64,000 nucleotides of DNA. It comes from Neglectibacter timonensis. Its GTDB lineage: Bacteria; Bacillota; Clostridia; Oscillospirales; Acutalibacteraceae. Below the pieces are notes generated by a model, which was not told where the DNA came from, searched no databases, and saw only the letters and a program-made list of their open reading frames with translations. A program made the position numbers and the translations under genes. The stretch's first letter is position 1. Each line of letters opens with the position of its first letter. The stretch lies in contig NZ_LT160640.1 in assembly GCF_900048895.1 (NCBI RefSeq), forward strand, positions 1,132,758 to 1,196,757, written 5' to 3'. This document shows, piece by piece, positions 44,002 through 53,265 of this stretch.

Positions 44002-45912
44002 TTACCGTGCGTTCATCCACACCAGCATCTCTCCAACCCCACGGTTGTTCCACAGGAAATAGGGAATCAGACGCAGGGAAGCCTGTTTTCTGGCGCTGCC
44101 CGCAGGGCGGTACAGAGTGTCTTCCGGCCATTCGCCGTAGTCGGAACGGCTGCCCTCCGCCGTCAGCGCCACGATGCCGCCGAAGGAATCCTCCCGTTCA
44201 GCCCTGGGCTGTTGGGAGAGGTCCGCAATAAAGTCGTTTAAGAGCGTTCCGTTGTCCGCCTCTTCTGCGCAGTAGACCAGCGGTCCCCGGCAGACCGCCG
44301 CACGTCCGCAGTCCTCGGTCACCCTGGGGTTTGCCTGCACGTACTGGGCGGGCATGTCAAAGCTCACCTGGAAACAGTCGCCCTCCGCCGGGGTGAGATG
44401 GGCATACCCCTTTTCCACAGAGAACTCCGCCTTTTCCCCGTTCCTGCGGATGCAGAAATTTTCCGCATAGGCGGGAATGCGCAGGAACAGGCTGACACCC
44501 GCAGGCCCCTGATAGGTGATCTCCGCCCTGCCCTCCCAGGGCATCTCGGAGACGCAGCACAGCGAGGCTTCCCCCTTCGACGTGCGCAAGCTCGCACTGT
44601 TGCCCAAATACAGATGCTGATAAACCGCATCCTCCCGCTGGGTATAGACGTAACCGCCCAGACCGCAGAGGGTACGGATCACATTGGGCGGGCAGCAGGC
44701 GCAGCCGAACCACTTCACCCGCTCCGGCTCCACAGACTCATGATCCCTGCGGTAGCGGGCCACGTCCGGCTTGAGCATCAGGGGGTTCACGTAGAAATAA
44801 TGCTCTCCGTCCTCCGAGATGCCGCTGAGCACATTGTTGTAAAGGGCGCGCTCCATCACATCTGCATAGCTGGAATCCGGATTCAGCTTCAGCATGCGCA
44901 GCGCCCACATGGCAAGGCCGATGGCGGCGCAGGTCTCCGTATAGCAGGTGTCGTTGGGCAGATCGTAATCCAGGGTGAAACGCTCCCCGTCCCCCTGAGA
45001 ACCCACGCCTCCCGTGAGGTACATCCGCCTTCCCGTCACATTGGTCCAAAGGGCCTCCAGCGCCTGCCGGAGGGTGGGATCCCCCTTCTCCAGAGCCACG
45101 TCGGCAGCTCCGGTGTAGAAGTACATAGCCCGCACCGCATGGCCCTCCGCCGCCTTCTGGTCCCGGATTTTCGCATGCGCCTGGTGGTAATCCGCCCCTA
45201 GCCATTTTTCCTTCCCACTGAGCTCCAGGAACCGTTCCTCTTCCAGGAATCCCGGGCGGGAACCGCGATTTTCCACAAAGTAATCGGCCAGCTCATAATA
45301 TTTCCTGTCGCCCGTAGCCCGGTAGGCCTTCATCAGCGCCAGCTCGATCTCCTCATGGCCTGGATAGGAGTTGAGCTTTCCCTCCTCCGTACCGAATACA
45401 GAGCGGATCAGCTCCACATTCTTCTCCATCACCTTGAGGAGCCTGCCGTCTCCAGTGACGGCATGGTACGCCACTGCGGCCTCCAGCATATGTCCTGCAC
45501 AGTAGAGCTCATGGCCATGGGCGATCTCCTGCCACTTTTTGTCCGGCTTTTTCAGCATATAATGGGTGTCCAGATAGCCGTCGGCCTCCTGGGCCTTTTC
45601 CAGAATGCCGATCACCTCGTCCAGGGCGGCCCGGATTTCAGGGCTGTCCTCATAGATCAGACTGTAGGAGGCAGCTTCAATCCACTTGGCTACGTCGCTG
45701 TCCTGGAACTGGTAGCCGTAAAACTCGCCCTCCTCCATGCCGGCTGCAATTTTAAAATTCTTCACCGCGTGGCTGGGAGCCGCGCCCGGCTCCCGGTCGT
45801 TGAGCACCCGCCACTGGTAAGGCACCACATTTTCCACCGCGTTCCGGATTCTCTTGTTCCAGAAGCCGTCGTCCACTTTGATCTGTTTGATATCAATTTC
45901 CACCGTTTTCAT
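44002..45912 (-). CDS. GH127 family glycosidase (beta-L-arabinofuranosidase-like), second
   Basis: The 636-residue enzyme shares the GH127 architecture with the gene at 39837 but is clearly diverged, so the two likely cleave different linkages. The metal and nucleophile motif reads CACCPPNVIRTL. GVGSQGDGERF and YTETCAAIGLAMW hold the barrel residues typical of the family. The ATG at 45912 is ten bases after GAGAGGA; a GTG two codons upstream is possible. No signal peptide is seen. It is in one run with GH31 and the second sugar importer. Confidence 0.93.
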   Translation of the reverse strand: MKTVEIDIKQIKVDDGFWNKRIRNAVENVVPYQWRVLNDREPGAAPSHAVKNFKIAAGMEEGEFYGYQFQDSDVAKWIEAASYSLIYEDSPEIRAALDEVIGILEKAQEADGYLDTHYMLKKPDKKWQEIAHGHELYCAGHMLEAAVAYHAVTGDGRLLKVMEKNVELIRSVFGTEEGKLNSYPGHEEIELALMKAYRATGDRKYYELADYFVENRGSRPGFLEEERFLELSGKEKWLGADYHQAHAKIRDQKAAEGHAVRAMYFYTGAADVALEKGDPTLRQALEALWTNVTGRRMYLTGGVGSQGDGERFTLDYDLPNDTCYTETCAAIGLAMWALRMLKLNPDSSYADVMERALYNNVLSGISEDGEHYFYVNPLMLKPDVARYRRDHESVEPERVKWFGCACCPPNVIRTLCGLGGYVYTQREDAVYQHLYLGNSASLRTSKGEASLCCVSEMPWEGRAEITYQGPAGVSLFLRIPAYAENFCIRRNGEKAEFSVEKGYAHLTPAEGDCFQVSFDMPAQYVQANPRVTEDCGRAAVCRGPLVYCAEEADNGTLLNDFIADLSQQPRAEREDSFGGIVALTAEGSRSDYGEWPEDTLYRPAGSARKQASLRLIPYFLWNNRGVGEMLVWMNAR

Positions 45913-45943
45913 TTTCACATTGTCCTCTCCGTATCATCCAAAT

Positions 45944-48628
45944 TTACACAACCGGAAAACGCAGCACCACACTGTGCGCTTCTCCGCAGGGAAGCCGCAG
46001 CTCCGCCTTCCCTCTCTCTTCCAAGGCTGACTGCCCCCCGCAGGAGAGAGACCAGCCGGAAAGCCCCGCTGCCTCCACCGACAGCCCGGCGCTCTCCCCC
46101 TTCAGGCCCCTCAGGTCCACTGTGCAGGCCAGCTCTTTCCTCTCCGGGTCGCAGAGTACCTCCGTCAGCCTTCCGGAGGCCAGCAGCAGGTGCAGCCTGC
46201 CCTCCGGCCCCACATAGTGGAATCGCCTGTTTACGCCGTCCTGCGGGAGGACGGAAATCCCCTCCCCTCTGCTGAGCGTCCCTCCGTAGCAGACCGTCCC
46301 GAACAGGGGATCCCGCGCCAGGATCGTCGCGGCCCCCCGCAGGTAGCCGCAGAAGCCCAGGTCGATTTCACAGGAATAGTACCAGGGCCCGCCGTGGTGA
46401 GGCTGATCCAGCCAGGTGCTGCCGAAGGGCTGGGGCTCGTACCCGCCGGACGCCGCGCCGTCGTGCTCCTTCCCCGGGAACCAATAGCCGTAGCCTGTCT
46501 CCTTCCGGCCCGCGTTGAGCAGGGACCAGGAGCTGAGCAGGGACCCGTAGCCCAGCCGCAGCAGAGAATAGGGATCCGGGGCGAACCGGAGGGCATAGTC
46601 CAAAATGGCCCAGCCCCCCATCTGGGACATATAACTCAGGGTGTATCGGGTGTTGGAGCCCCGGTAATCACTGCCGTACCAGTAATAGGCAGGCTCCAGC
46701 TCCCCACGACAGGCCAAATTGCAGCGCATCTGGGTCTCCAGAAAATCCTGAGCCTTGCTGAGGCTGAGCGGCGGGTCGAAATAGGCCTCCCGTTCCTCCT
46801 CCTCGGCCAGCTCCATGGCCCGGCGGGCCAGAGCCTCTGTGGATTCAAAACCCGTGGTGTCGAAGGGATACTCCGATCCGAACACGTCGGTGCATTCCAG
46901 GGCGAAATACCGCACCTTGCGGACCCAATGCCGCCAAAGCCGGCGCAGCTCCTCCTCCATTCCTTCTTCCTTCAGGGCCCGAAGCACGTCCTCGATCACC
47001 AGCTCATTGTAGAGCCCCGTACGATAGGCGGACCAGCCGTCCAGCTCCAGAGGAATGGTAAACATGGCGTCAGCCGTGCGCGCCGCCCGGTACAGATAGA
47101 CTCCGGCTTCTTGAGAGAGGGGCATATCCGGGTAATCCCTGGCAATGCGGTACAGGCTGTAATACAGAAGCACGATGTGGGGATAGTCGTAGATCCGCCA
47201 GATGTGCAGCTTTCCCTTCAGGTCCGGGTCTTCGCTCTCCCGGTTCTGCTTCCAGTCTGGAATCCCGTAGAGGGCGAAGGGGTATTCCTCCTTCTCCGTG
47301 CGCTGCAGGCCGCCCCAGACGAAGTGCTCCACATAGAGGTCCAGCGCCTTTACCTGCTCCTTTTCCGGCCGTTCCGCAAGCTTTGCAGCCAGGAAAGCAG
47401 GCTTGCCCAGCCCCGGATCGTCGCAGGAAACCTCGTAGATCCGCCAGCCGCCGATGCGGTCGTAATTGTCCGGGCCCAGCAGCACGCCGGTCTCATTGTT
47501 CCACTCCGAAATAAGCCCGTAATACCATTTTTCCGGATCCCGGTGCTGACATTTTGCCAGGAACGCGGCCCGCTTTTCCAACAGCTCCTCTGGCTGGAGG
47601 GTGGCAAAAAAGGTGACGGTCATATACCTGTCCCCCGCAAAGCGGACCGTCAGCGGAATTTCCCCAAGCCTTGTCAGCCGCAGCCGCACAATACGCCTTT
47701 CCCCCCGCTGCTCCTCGGAGAGCAACTGCATCCCTTCTGCCGGACAGAGCCGCAGATCCTCCCAACAGCTGGTAAGCGCCAGGGAAATCTCCTGTCCCTG
47801 GGGGACCGTCAGTCCGGGCAGCACCTCCACGTCCACCAGGCCCCGGCGGGCCAGCAGGCGGCGGGCATCCTGCCGGCTGTCCGTGAACTCCCAGCGAAAG
47901 CAGAACCGCTCCCCCTCCCCCGGATTCAGCTGTTTTTCCGTGCCGGGAAGCCGGGGCGTGTGACCTTTGGCCTCTGCCTCCCGCCGCACGCCTGTGGAAT
48001 GGGCATAGGCGGTAAAGGCAGTCTCCTTCTTTCTGTCGCCGCCGTCGCTTACCGCGTAGGCGGGTGTTTCCTGAAAATATTCCAGCTGCGTACCGTCTTG
48101 GGGCAGCACCGCCAAAAGCGGCCCCTTTCCGTCACAGCGTTCAAACAGCAGGTGAGAACCGTGGCCCGACACAAAATGATGCCCTATCACCTTGCCTCCC
48201 GCATTCTCTCCCCAGTGGAAATCCGAATTACAGGGAAACGAAAATCCCGCGTCTGTGAGAAGCAGCGGGCGGACGCCGCAGTTTTCCACAAGCAGCTCGT
48301 AGAGCAGGGCGTCCTCCTGCAAGGTATAGACCGCCTTCATCTTGAGCGCGGCGGCCTCCGCCGTCCATGCGGCCTCATACTTTACTGAGAGGGGCTCCCT
48401 GACATAGCGTTCCTCCTGCGGAACAGTTTCCGGGGTAAGGCTGAAGCCGCCCGGTTCCCCGTCCTGCACCCAGCCCAGCTGGAACCTGCCGAAAGCTTCC
48501 CCAGGCAATATGTATTGGGTGCCCGCTTCCCCCGGCGCAGACGGCCCTGGGAGCAGGGACTGCAGCAGGCCGTTTTTTGCCTTGATCCGAAAGGCACGGC
48601 TGCAAAGCTGGTATGTCTTTTGTTCCAT
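45944..48628 (-). CDS. Large putative carbohydrate-active enzyme (DUF5695-like)
   Basis: The 894-residue protein has a beta-rich N-terminal half (about 1-390) and an alpha-helical, probably six-hairpin toroid, second half (about 390-800, with YFALECTDVFGSEYPFDTTGF and a glycine-rich GYGYWFPGKEHDG), ending in a small beta domain. I do not recognise a characterised family; it reminds me of DUF5695 proteins. No signal peptide is present. GGGAGG precedes the ATG. Its place between a sugar importer and GH127/GH31 genes argues for a glycosidase or lyase acting on the same glycan. Catalytic residues cannot be named. Confidence 0.7.
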   Translation of the reverse strand: MEQKTYQLCSRAFRIKAKNGLLQSLLPGPSAPGEAGTQYILPGEAFGRFQLGWVQDGEPGGFSLTPETVPQEERYVREPLSVKYEAAWTAEAAALKMKAVYTLQEDALLYELLVENCGVRPLLLTDAGFSFPCNSDFHWGENAGGKVIGHHFVSGHGSHLLFERCDGKGPLLAVLPQDGTQLEYFQETPAYAVSDGGDRKKETAFTAYAHSTGVRREAEAKGHTPRLPGTEKQLNPGEGERFCFRWEFTDSRQDARRLLARRGLVDVEVLPGLTVPQGQEISLALTSCWEDLRLCPAEGMQLLSEEQRGERRIVRLRLTRLGEIPLTVRFAGDRYMTVTFFATLQPEELLEKRAAFLAKCQHRDPEKWYYGLISEWNNETGVLLGPDNYDRIGGWRIYEVSCDDPGLGKPAFLAAKLAERPEKEQVKALDLYVEHFVWGGLQRTEKEEYPFALYGIPDWKQNRESEDPDLKGKLHIWRIYDYPHIVLLYYSLYRIARDYPDMPLSQEAGVYLYRAARTADAMFTIPLELDGWSAYRTGLYNELVIEDVLRALKEEGMEEELRRLWRHWVRKVRYFALECTDVFGSEYPFDTTGFESTEALARRAMELAEEEEREAYFDPPLSLSKAQDFLETQMRCNLACRGELEPAYYWYGSDYRGSNTRYTLSYMSQMGGWAILDYALRFAPDPYSLLRLGYGSLLSSWSLLNAGRKETGYGYWFPGKEHDGAASGGYEPQPFGSTWLDQPHHGGPWYYSCEIDLGFCGYLRGAATILARDPLFGTVCYGGTLSRGEGISVLPQDGVNRRFHYVGPEGRLHLLLASGRLTEVLCDPERKELACTVDLRGLKGESAGLSVEAAGLSGWSLSCGGQSALEERGKAELRLPCGEAHSVVLRFPVV

Positions 48629-48701
48629 AAACTTATCCTCCCTTTTTCTGCGGGCAGAGTTCCTGCCCTCTCTTCCAATACGGACAGGGTCGAGCCGGCA
48701 A

Positions 48702-48746
48702 AAACAGGGGCCCGCGCCACACGGGGAAACCGGTGGCGCGGGCCCC
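48702..48746 (-). terminator. Terminator/attenuator between solute-binding protein and enzyme genes
   Basis: A perfect 14-bp GC-rich stem (48707-48720 with 48733-48746) is followed on the minus strand by TTTTT. It lies 50 bases after the binding-protein stop and 75 before the large enzyme gene, so enzyme expression needs read-through or its own promoter. Confidence 0.85.
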
Positions 48747-48795
48747 TGATCAAATCGGCGCCGAACCTATCAAATTTCGGCAGCGGGCCGCCCGA

Positions 48796-50634
48796 TTACT
48801 CGGCTGCGGCTGTGCCCTCAAACTTTGCCTTGTTCTTATTCAGAGACTCCTGCTGATAAGCTACCAGATCATCCAGGCCAATGGCATGGAGATCCTTGCC
48901 CATCTGCTCGAAGAGCTGTACGCACTCTTCCTCCGTATTCGCGGTGATCACTTTTACCCAGGCGCTGGCGAGATGATCCGCCACATCCTGATTGATGATC
49001 TTTTCCGGAGAATCCGCGGGGAAGGAAATGGTCCACAGAGTCTGATCCCAGAGGTACGCCTTGGAGGTCTCCGCATTCAGCTTGTTGACAATCTGTCCGG
49101 CCTCCAGCTTGGATTCATCCATCTCCTCATAATTGGGGATCAAGTCCCAGGCATTGACCTGCACCACAGGGGACGCCCAACCTTCGCCGGGATTGTCCTT
49201 GCGGTTCTCAGGGGTGTAGCCGGGCGCCATCATCCAGTAGTTGAAGTTGCCCATATCCTCTTCCCAGTTGCCCCACATAAAGGAGGTGTCGCCTTCCTTG
49301 CCGTACCAGTACCAGTCGTTCATCTTGCAGTTGTCATCCTCGTCGATGCTCCAGGGACGATCCTCTCCCTCGGGACCCATGGTGGTAAAGGCCACGCCCT
49401 TGGGGGTCTCCTCCCAGTTCCAGTAGAGCATGACGCCCTCAGGGTTCTGACATTTGTCGGTGATGATGCAGCGGGTGGTGCGGATGAAGTTGTCGGAGAT
49501 CAGCGCCGGGGTGGCGTCGCTCTCTTCAAAGGTGACGCACTGCATGCGCTTGTCAATGGTCCAGTCATCCTCGGTGGTCTGCCAAATCTGATGGCCGCCC
49601 ACGTAGCTGTGCCACCAGGTGCCGATGTTGCCCACCACGCGCTCGTTGGACATGAAGGCCAGCGCGGAGTCGTAGTCCTTGGTCTGGAAGTCGGGATCGA
49701 TCAGGCCGTCCCGCCAGAACTGGTTGATATATTTGGCCACCTTCAGGCCCTCTTCGGTATCCACCCAATAGGTGATGGTGCCATCGTCGTTTTCCTTATA
49801 ATAATGGGTGATGCTGCCGCCGCTGGTGTTGGTGCCGCCGCTGACGCCGTACAGGCCCAGGTAGGCAAGGGGCGTCTTGTAGAATTCCTCACCCTTCTCA
49901 CTGAAAGCGGTGATGCCGTAAGTTTTCTCACCCGCCTCGTTGGTGGGGTTGAGCTCCACCAGCTTTTTCACCGTCTGGTAATAGCTTTCAAAGCTGTCGT
50001 ACATGGGAAGCCCGGCTTCCTGCAGCATATCGTAACGGATGGCAAAATCCCTGCCCATCACGTCGGTGGTATGTCCCCAGGAGTGGGCCAGCTTGTAGAG
50101 CTTTCCCTCGTCGTCCTTCAGCAGGTTCAGGTAATCGCCGAAGCCGTCGATGATATTCTGGCCGTACTGCTCCAGATAAGGGGTCAGCTCCTGGGCGCGT
50201 CCCTGGTCGATGAAGGTCTCCGCCATCGCATCCGGCATGCCGGAGATTACGTCGGGATACTCGTCGCCCGCCAGCATCAGGTTCAGACGCTCTGTGGGGT
50301 CCTGCTTGTAAACTATGCGCTCGATCTCCACATTGAACTCGTCTTTCAGCACGGAGGCCACCTGCGCCATACGCTCGTTCTCTTCCTCCTGGCCCAGGGT
50401 GTCGTCATCCGCGTAGAAATAGGAGAACTTCAGGGTCTCCTTGGGAACGTCCCAGCCGTACTTGTTGATCTCCCCGGTCAGTTCCACGCCGGAGGAAACC
50501 GTTGAAGAGGTCCCGCTGGAATCCCCGCCCTGCGTCCCGCTCGCGGAAGAGCTTCCGGAATTGGTGCAGGCTGCCGCCGAGAGCGCCAAAGCCGCCGCCA
50601 TGGCCGCCGACAAAATTCGTTTCATCTTGCTCAC
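48796..50634 (-). CDS. Extracellular solute-binding lipoprotein, second sugar importer
   Basis: The 612-residue lipoprotein has a signal peptide with lipobox SAAAC (lipidated Cys23), a Ser/Gly/Thr linker and a large two-lobed family 1 binding fold. The length is that of LplA-type proteins, which bind longer or glycopeptide-like oligosaccharides. The GTG start at 50634 is about nine bases after AAAGGA. Unusually for such operons it is the last gene after the two permeases. The substrate is inferred from neighbours to be an arabinose-containing glycan. Confidence 0.94.
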   Translation of the reverse strand: MSKMKRILSAAMAAALALSAAACTNSGSSSASGTQGGDSSGTSSTVSSGVELTGEINKYGWDVPKETLKFSYFYADDDTLGQEEENERMAQVASVLKDEFNVEIERIVYKQDPTERLNLMLAGDEYPDVISGMPDAMAETFIDQGRAQELTPYLEQYGQNIIDGFGDYLNLLKDDEGKLYKLAHSWGHTTDVMGRDFAIRYDMLQEAGLPMYDSFESYYQTVKKLVELNPTNEAGEKTYGITAFSEKGEEFYKTPLAYLGLYGVSGGTNTSGGSITHYYKENDDGTITYWVDTEEGLKVAKYINQFWRDGLIDPDFQTKDYDSALAFMSNERVVGNIGTWWHSYVGGHQIWQTTEDDWTIDKRMQCVTFEESDATPALISDNFIRTTRCIITDKCQNPEGVMLYWNWEETPKGVAFTTMGPEGEDRPWSIDEDDNCKMNDWYWYGKEGDTSFMWGNWEEDMGNFNYWMMAPGYTPENRKDNPGEGWASPVVQVNAWDLIPNYEEMDESKLEAGQIVNKLNAETSKAYLWDQTLWTISFPADSPEKIINQDVADHLASAWVKVITANTEEECVQLFEQMGKDLHAIGLDDLVAYQQESLNKNKAKFEGTAAAE

Positions 50635-50740
50635 AATGATTCATCCTTTCTGTTTGTTTCAGTAATCGTCCGGGCCGAGGCCCGGAACAAAGAGCATCGC
50701 TGGTATATGGTACACATATAAAAGCCTTGAGAAAAAGTGG

Positions 50741-51658
50741 TCAGCCCTTTACCGCGCCGATGGAGATTCCCTTGACAAAATATTTCTGGAAGAAGGGATA
50801 TACGCAGACAATGGGAATGGTGACGATCATGGTAGTGGCAGCCCGCATGGATTGGGTGGAAATTCGGGACGCCTGGCTCTTCACGGCGTCCGCCCCCACC
50901 GTGGCGTCCTGCATCAGCTCCTTGATCTTGTTGGATTCAATGAGGATGTCCCGCAGCAGCATCTGCAGCGTGTCGTATTTACCGGAGGCGTTGTAGATCA
51001 TCACGTCGAACCAGGAGTTCCAGTGCCCCACCGCCACCATCACCGCCAGGGCGGCAAATACGGGAATACACAGAGGCGCCACCACTCGGAAGAAGATGGT
51101 CACCTCTCTGGCGCCGTCGATGCGGGCCGATTCGGTAACCGCCTCGGGCAGACCCTCGATGTAGGAAGCGATCAGCATCAGCTCATAAGCGCCGATCAGC
51201 CCGGGCAGCCAGTAGACGGTAAAGCTTTCCAGCAGGCCGATTTTCTGAAACCACAGGTAGACCGGGATCATGCCGCCGGAAATGTACATGGTGATCATAA
51301 ACATGGTGCGCAGCACCCGGTGGAACGAGAAAAATTTAACCGTGGTGATGTAGGCGACAAAACCGCTGCACACCAGATGCGTCACAGTGCCCACCACCAC
51401 GCGGAGCACGGACCACCCCAGCGCGCTCAAAAGGCCCTTTGACTTCAGTATGTAATCGTAGTTGCTCAGTGTAAAGACCCTGGGCCAGAAATAGAGGCCG
51501 CCCCGCTGGGCGTCGATGCCGTCGTTCAAGGAAATAACCAGCTGGTTCCAGAAGGGGTATACCATGACAAAGAGCAAGATCAGCATAAAGAGCACGTTGC
51601 ACACGTCAAAAATCCGGCTGCTGACCGTATTTTTGGCAAGCCTGGTTCTTGTATTCAC
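50741..51658 (-). CDS. Carbohydrate ABC transporter permease (MalG/YtcP type)
   Basis: The 305-residue membrane protein has six hydrophobic segments, the coupling motif ESARIDGAREVTIFFRVVAP and the branch-typical end KYFVKGISIGAVKG. It starts with GTG after GGGGGG. It forms the importer with the permease gene ending 15 bases upstream. An ATPase is again missing, so a shared one must serve. Confidence 0.94.
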   Translation of the reverse strand: MNTRTRLAKNTVSSRIFDVCNVLFMLILLFVMVYPFWNQLVISLNDGIDAQRGGLYFWPRVFTLSNYDYILKSKGLLSALGWSVLRVVVGTVTHLVCSGFVAYITTVKFFSFHRVLRTMFMITMYISGGMIPVYLWFQKIGLLESFTVYWLPGLIGAYELMLIASYIEGLPEAVTESARIDGAREVTIFFRVVAPLCIPVFAALAVMVAVGHWNSWFDVMIYNASGKYDTLQMLLRDILIESNKIKELMQDATVGADAVKSQASRISTQSMRAATTMIVTIPIVCVYPFFQKYFVKGISIGAVKG

Positions 51659-51672
51659 GTCGTTTTCCCCCC

Positions 51673-52605
51673 TCAGAATATGGACATGTCCATGGTTTTC
51701 TTGGCGATGAAGTTCGTGGTGAAAACCAGGATCAGGCCGATGATCGATTTCATAAGGCCAACTGCAATGGCAAAGGAATGACGGCCCATCTGGATGCCGT
51801 ACCGGTAGACATAGGTATCGATGATATCCCAGTATTCCCGGGTAGTGGGCTGGCCGATGAGCAGGTTCTGTTCATAGCCGATATTCAGAATGCCGCCGAT
51901 GCCCAGGATGAACAGCAGCACAATAGTGGGCAGGATGCTGGGCAGCGTGATGTGCTTGACCATGCCCCAGCGGCCCAGGCCGTCCACAGCGCCGGCTTCG
52001 TAGAGTTCCTGGTCGATGCCCGCGATGGCAGACATATAGAGAATCGTGTTCCAGCCAATATTCTTCCATATGTTGGCTATCGTGATGATCCCCCAGAAAA
52101 ACTTGCCTTCCGAGAGGAACAGCACCGGTTTTTCCAAGATCCCCGCAGACACCAGCACCTGGTTGACAACGCCTTCACTGCTCAGGCAGGTGGTGAGGAT
52201 ACTGGCCACCACAACCCAGGATACAAAATAGGGCAGGTAGGAGACCGTCTGTGTCACCCTTTTGAGCTTCGTGCCCTTCAGCTCGTCGAACAGAAGCGCC
52301 AGCGCAATCGGCGCCGCAAAGCCCACTGTGATGTTCAGGCCGCCGATAACCAGGGTGTTCCGGATAATCGTCCAGGCATCCTTGCCCTGAAAGAAGGAGG
52401 CGAAATTTTTCAGCCCCACAAAACGGTCCCAAGTGAGCTCCCGGCCGGGAACATAGTCGAAAAAGGCGTAGACAATTCCGTACAGCGGAATTAAAAAGAA
52501 AAAGACCCACCAGACAATGCTGAGAGAGCTCCAAAACCAAAGTTCCCTCTCTTTCTTGAATCTCCGGCGAAATTTACCCTTTTGGAGCGGCGAACTGATC
52601 TGCAC
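51673..52605 (-). CDS. Carbohydrate ABC transporter permease (LplB/YteP type)
   Basis: The 310-residue membrane protein has a basic N-terminal tail (KGKFRRRFKKER), six membrane segments and the EAA-like loop YEAGAVDGLGRWGMVKHITLP. It is the first gene of the operon, with a GTG start after AAGGGG. A consensus promoter lies about 250 bases upstream. Confidence 0.94.
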   Translation of the reverse strand: MQISSPLQKGKFRRRFKKERELWFWSSLSIVWWVFFFLIPLYGIVYAFFDYVPGRELTWDRFVGLKNFASFFQGKDAWTIIRNTLVIGGLNITVGFAAPIALALLFDELKGTKLKRVTQTVSYLPYFVSWVVVASILTTCLSSEGVVNQVLVSAGILEKPVLFLSEGKFFWGIITIANIWKNIGWNTILYMSAIAGIDQELYEAGAVDGLGRWGMVKHITLPSILPTIVLLFILGIGGILNIGYEQNLLIGQPTTREYWDIIDTYVYRYGIQMGRHSFAIAVGLMKSIIGLILVFTTNFIAKKTMDMSIF

Positions 52606-52714
52606 GACGCATTCCCCTTTCCTATGTATTTAATTGCTGTCATTTGCCCCGCTTTTTGGGCCGCAACCCCGGGCGTCCTTAAAGCCGTCAGGCTTCAAAG
52701 GGCAGTCAGAAAAC

Positions 52715-52769
52715 TTTGTTCCGTTCTTTTCTAAGAAGAACGGAACAAAAGAAGAGGTACCTCTTCTTT
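52715..52769. repeat. Two adjacent perfect hairpins in the importer leader
   Basis: A 14-bp stem (52715-52728 with 52736-52749) is followed directly by AAAGAAGAG/CTCTTCTTT around GTAC (52748-52769). Both lie in the 5' leader between promoter and first permease gene. They could be a repeat element or an RNA control structure. Confidence 0.65.
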
Positions 52770-52851
52770 GCCAAAAATCGCTCCGCAGTGAATTCTGCAG
52801 ACGTGATTTCATAACAGTAAATAAAACTTGTCTGTTTTTTAATTTTACTAA

Positions 52852-52893
52852 ATTATAAGACCTTTAAGTGAAGTTGTCAATATAATTGTTCGG
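52852..52893 (-). promoter_or_regulatory. Consensus promoter of the second importer operon
   Basis: TTGACA (52875-52880), 17 bases and TATAAT (52852-52857) form a perfect sigma-A promoter. Directly upstream, TAATTGTTCGG (52883-52893) resembles the word TAATAGTTCGG that lies upstream of the other importer promoter and, like its nearest repeat there, abuts the -35. Confidence 0.85.
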
Positions 52894-53142
52894 TTTTTTT
52901 TGATTTTTGGATGATTTGGAGGTGATTTTTCCTTATTTTTTCTGCTTAATTACGATTTTAAGAAGAAAATGTGAAGTTGTCCATACATTCGTTCGAACAG
53001 CGTCTCAAAGCGGATTCAGGTTTTCCGCCCCTTCAGAGAGAACACCAACGCTCCAGATTATTCATAAGAATGAATATTATTTTTATCCAGCAGAGTTCCC
53101 CTTCCCCGCCCGGGGCCCGGGAAGGGGTGAAGGTCCAGCGTC
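52894..53142. other. Intergenic stretch with a palindrome and a hairpin
   Basis: No gene is supported. TTCATAAGAATGAA (53061-53074) resembles the operator of the hydroxyproline genes. CCCCTTCCC/GGGAAGGGG (53098-53127) forms a GC-rich hairpin. Confidence 0.45.
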
Positions 53143-53188
53143 AAAAAAATGCCGCCGCCGAAGGAGAGGGGTCTCCCAAGGCGACGGC
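53143..53188 (-). terminator. Terminator of the hypE-hypD-proC operon
   Basis: A 9-bp GC stem with one G-U pair (53151-53159 with 53180-53188) is followed on the minus strand by a run of seven T. It lies about 80 bases past the proC stop. Confidence 0.8.
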
Positions 53189-53265
53189 AATTCATCAGTT
53201 TTTTAAGTGCTGGCGGCGGCAACTTTCCTGCCGCCACTCTCCAAAGCCGCGTTTCCCGGCCCGTG

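Noticed and set aside
46190-48388. A 732-codon plus-strand open frame
   Set aside because: It lies wholly opposite the 894-residue enzyme gene, has no recognisable domain and reflects the lack of stop codons in GC-rich antisense frames.
48733-50505. A 590-codon plus-strand open frame
   Set aside because: It is antisense to the second solute-binding protein gene and shows no domain or ribosome site.
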